Assembly: GCA_038203615.1 (NCBI GenBank)
Contig: JBBRDU010000014.1
Coordinates: 1-50,833 of the forward strand
Length of the DNA: 50,833 nucleotides
Direction of reading: 5' to 3'
Source: JBBRDU01 sp038203615
GTDB taxonomy: Bacteria; Verrucomicrobiota; Verrucomicrobiia; Chthoniobacterales; UBA10450
Shown: positions 49,958 to 50,833 of the stretch, one piece after another
How positions within the stretch are numbered: the stretch's first letter is position 1
Layout of the letters: every line of letters begins with the position of its first letter
Translations under genes and position numbers: made by a program
The notes under the pieces: generated by a model
Told to the model about the DNA's origin: nothing
The model's input: only the letters and a program-made list of their open reading frames with translations
Databases searched by the model: none

Positions 49958-50833
49958 CTAATGGTCTTCCGACGTGACACGCCAGATTTCTTCCAGCGTG
50001 GTGATGCCCTCTTTAGCTTTTTCCACGCCCACCATGCGCAGAGTTTTCATTCCTTCGCTGACCGCCTGGTTCTTGATCACTGCGGCCGAGGCCCGCTTGA
50101 TGATCAACCGGCGAATCGCCTCGCTCACCGGCAACGCTTCGATAATGGCGACGCGCCCGAGATACCCGCGCTTTTTACAGCGGTCACAGCCGTGTCCGTA
50201 GTAAAAGACCGTCTCCGTGCTCGGCTGCATCCCGAGCTTCTCAAACATTTCCGGCTCGGGGATAAATTCCTCGCGGCAATTGGAGCAGACCCGCCGCACC
50301 AGACGTTGCGCGCAGCTCATCAGGACCGAACTCGAGATGAGGAACGGCTCAATTCCCATGTCGTCCAAACGCGTGATCGCGCCGGCCGCGTCGTTCGTGT
50401 GCAGCGTGCTCAAGACCTGGTGACCGGTCAGCGCCGCTTTCACCGCGAGGTCCGCGGTTTCGTTGTCACGAATTTCACCCACCATCACGATGTCCGGATC
50501 CTGCCGCAGGATGGAGCGCAGAGCCGACGCGAAATCGAGCCCGATATCGTTGCGCACCGCCACCTGGTTGACCCCCACCAGCTCGTATTCGATTGGGTCC
50601 TCCACCGTCACGATATTATAGAGAGGGCTGTTCAACTCGTGCAGGACCGAATAAAGCGTCGTCGTTTTACCGGAACCAGTCGGGCCCGTAACCAAAATCA
50701 TGCCGTGCGGCGCGTCGATCGCTTTCTTAAATTTCTCCAGCGTCCCTTCGTCCATTCCCATCTGGTCGATGCTGCCGGTGAGCGCCGCTTTATCGAGAAT
50801 ACGAATGACGACTTTCTCGCCGTAGGCCGTCGG
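49958..50833 (-). CDS. pilB: Type IV pilus assembly ATPase PilB/GspE-like (C-terminal part)
   Basis: A hexameric secretion ATPase powering pilus extension. The 5' end lies beyond the window; the visible part starts PTAYGEKVVIRILDKAAL. Walker A GPTGSGKTTTLYSVL, the Asp box (TVEDPIEYEL), Walker B QDPDIVMVGEIRD, the His box LSTLHTNDA, and a zinc-binding tetracysteine (CSNC...CDRC) are all present. The cysteines are usual in PilB and GspE. It is six bases upstream of the 704-residue gene, so the pilus motor heads this operon as seen here. Confidence 0.92.
   Translation of the reverse strand, partial: PTAYGEKVVIRILDKAALTGSIDQMGMDEGTLEKFKKAIDAPHGMILVTGPTGSGKTTTLYSVLHELNSPLYNIVTVEDPIEYELVGVNQVAVRNDIGLDFASALRSILRQDPDIVMVGEIRDNETADLAVKAALTGHQVLSTLHTNDAAGAITRLDDMGIEPFLISSSVLMSCAQRLVRRVCSNCREEFIPEPEMFEKLGMQPSTETVFYYGHGCDRCKKRGYLGRVAIIEALPVSEAIRRLIIKRASAAVIKNQAVSEGMKTLRMVGVEKAKEGITTLEEIWRVTSEDH

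Noticed and set aside
1..50833. tRNA, rRNA, CRISPR or riboswitch
   Set aside because: No cloverleaf-type sequence with GTTCRANNC arm, no rRNA stretch and no spaced direct-repeat array was recognised by eye.

Overview
The window is a GC-rich bacterial chromosome segment that most resembles Verrucomicrobia (Chthoniobacter/Spartobacteria-like). The reasons are a complete division and cell-wall (dcw) cluster that includes a MurC-MurB fusion and a meso-diaminopimelate-type MurE, an MglA/roadblock/PilB gene set, a GuaB3-type IMP dehydrogenase relative, a stand-alone family B DNA polymerase, Npt-like and BBP2-like membrane proteins, and many short palindromic intergenic repeats. The assignment is inferred from gene content and family resemblance only; there is no rRNA gene. 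I saw no tRNA, rRNA, CRISPR array or prophage.

Layout. 1-1273 (-) is the 5' part of mutS. 1.6-6.9 kb (+) is a transport block: an amino-acid permease with a fused UspA-like domain, a CPBP protease broken by one frameshift, an ammonium transporter and a beta-barrel porin. 6.9-7.5 kb is a YefM/YoeB toxin-antitoxin pair with a readable promoter and operator. 7.5-9.3 kb (-) pairs a class IV aminotransferase-fold protein lacking its PLP lysine with a sulfotransferase-like protein. 9.6-13.2 kb holds two copies each of a 3D-domain wall-lytic protein and a papain-fold (CHAP/NlpC-like) protein, around a ferritin-like gene and an OsmC gene. 13.6-20.8 kb holds a small membrane protein, a Tat-exported NAD-epimerase-like protein, an Npt-like transporter between two copies of a dispersed repeat, a family B DNA polymerase and a secreted M20 amidohydrolase.

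20.8-40.5 kb (-) is a single long dcw operon read right to left: mraZ-rsmH-ftsL-ftsI-murE-murF-mraY-murD-lysM-ftsW-murG-murCB-ddl-ftsQ-ftsA-ftsZ, then a pilin gene. Most junctions overlap or are only a few bases apart. Four 10-bp-spaced MraZ boxes precede mraZ. The only large gap is a roughly 150-bp mobile-looking palindromic element between murCB and ddl.

40.6-46.1 kb (+) carries a secreted YD-repeat-like protein, an exbB-exbD-tonB-zinc-ribbon operon, guaB3 and fabF. 46.1-46.7 kb is a REP-associated tyrosine transposase between inverted REP hairpins. 46.7-50.8 kb (-) is a motility/polarity operon: the 3' part of pilB, a 704-residue two-module protein ending in a roadblock-like domain, mglA, and a small roadblock protein.

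The most unusual items are the lysine-less aminotransferase plus sulfotransferase pair, the 704-residue PilB-MglA-linked protein, the family B polymerase with eroded exonuclease motifs and an in-frame repeat insertion, a diverged FtsZ T7 loop, and an apparently over-represented 9-mer (GCCTAACGA). All counts and alignments were done by eye.
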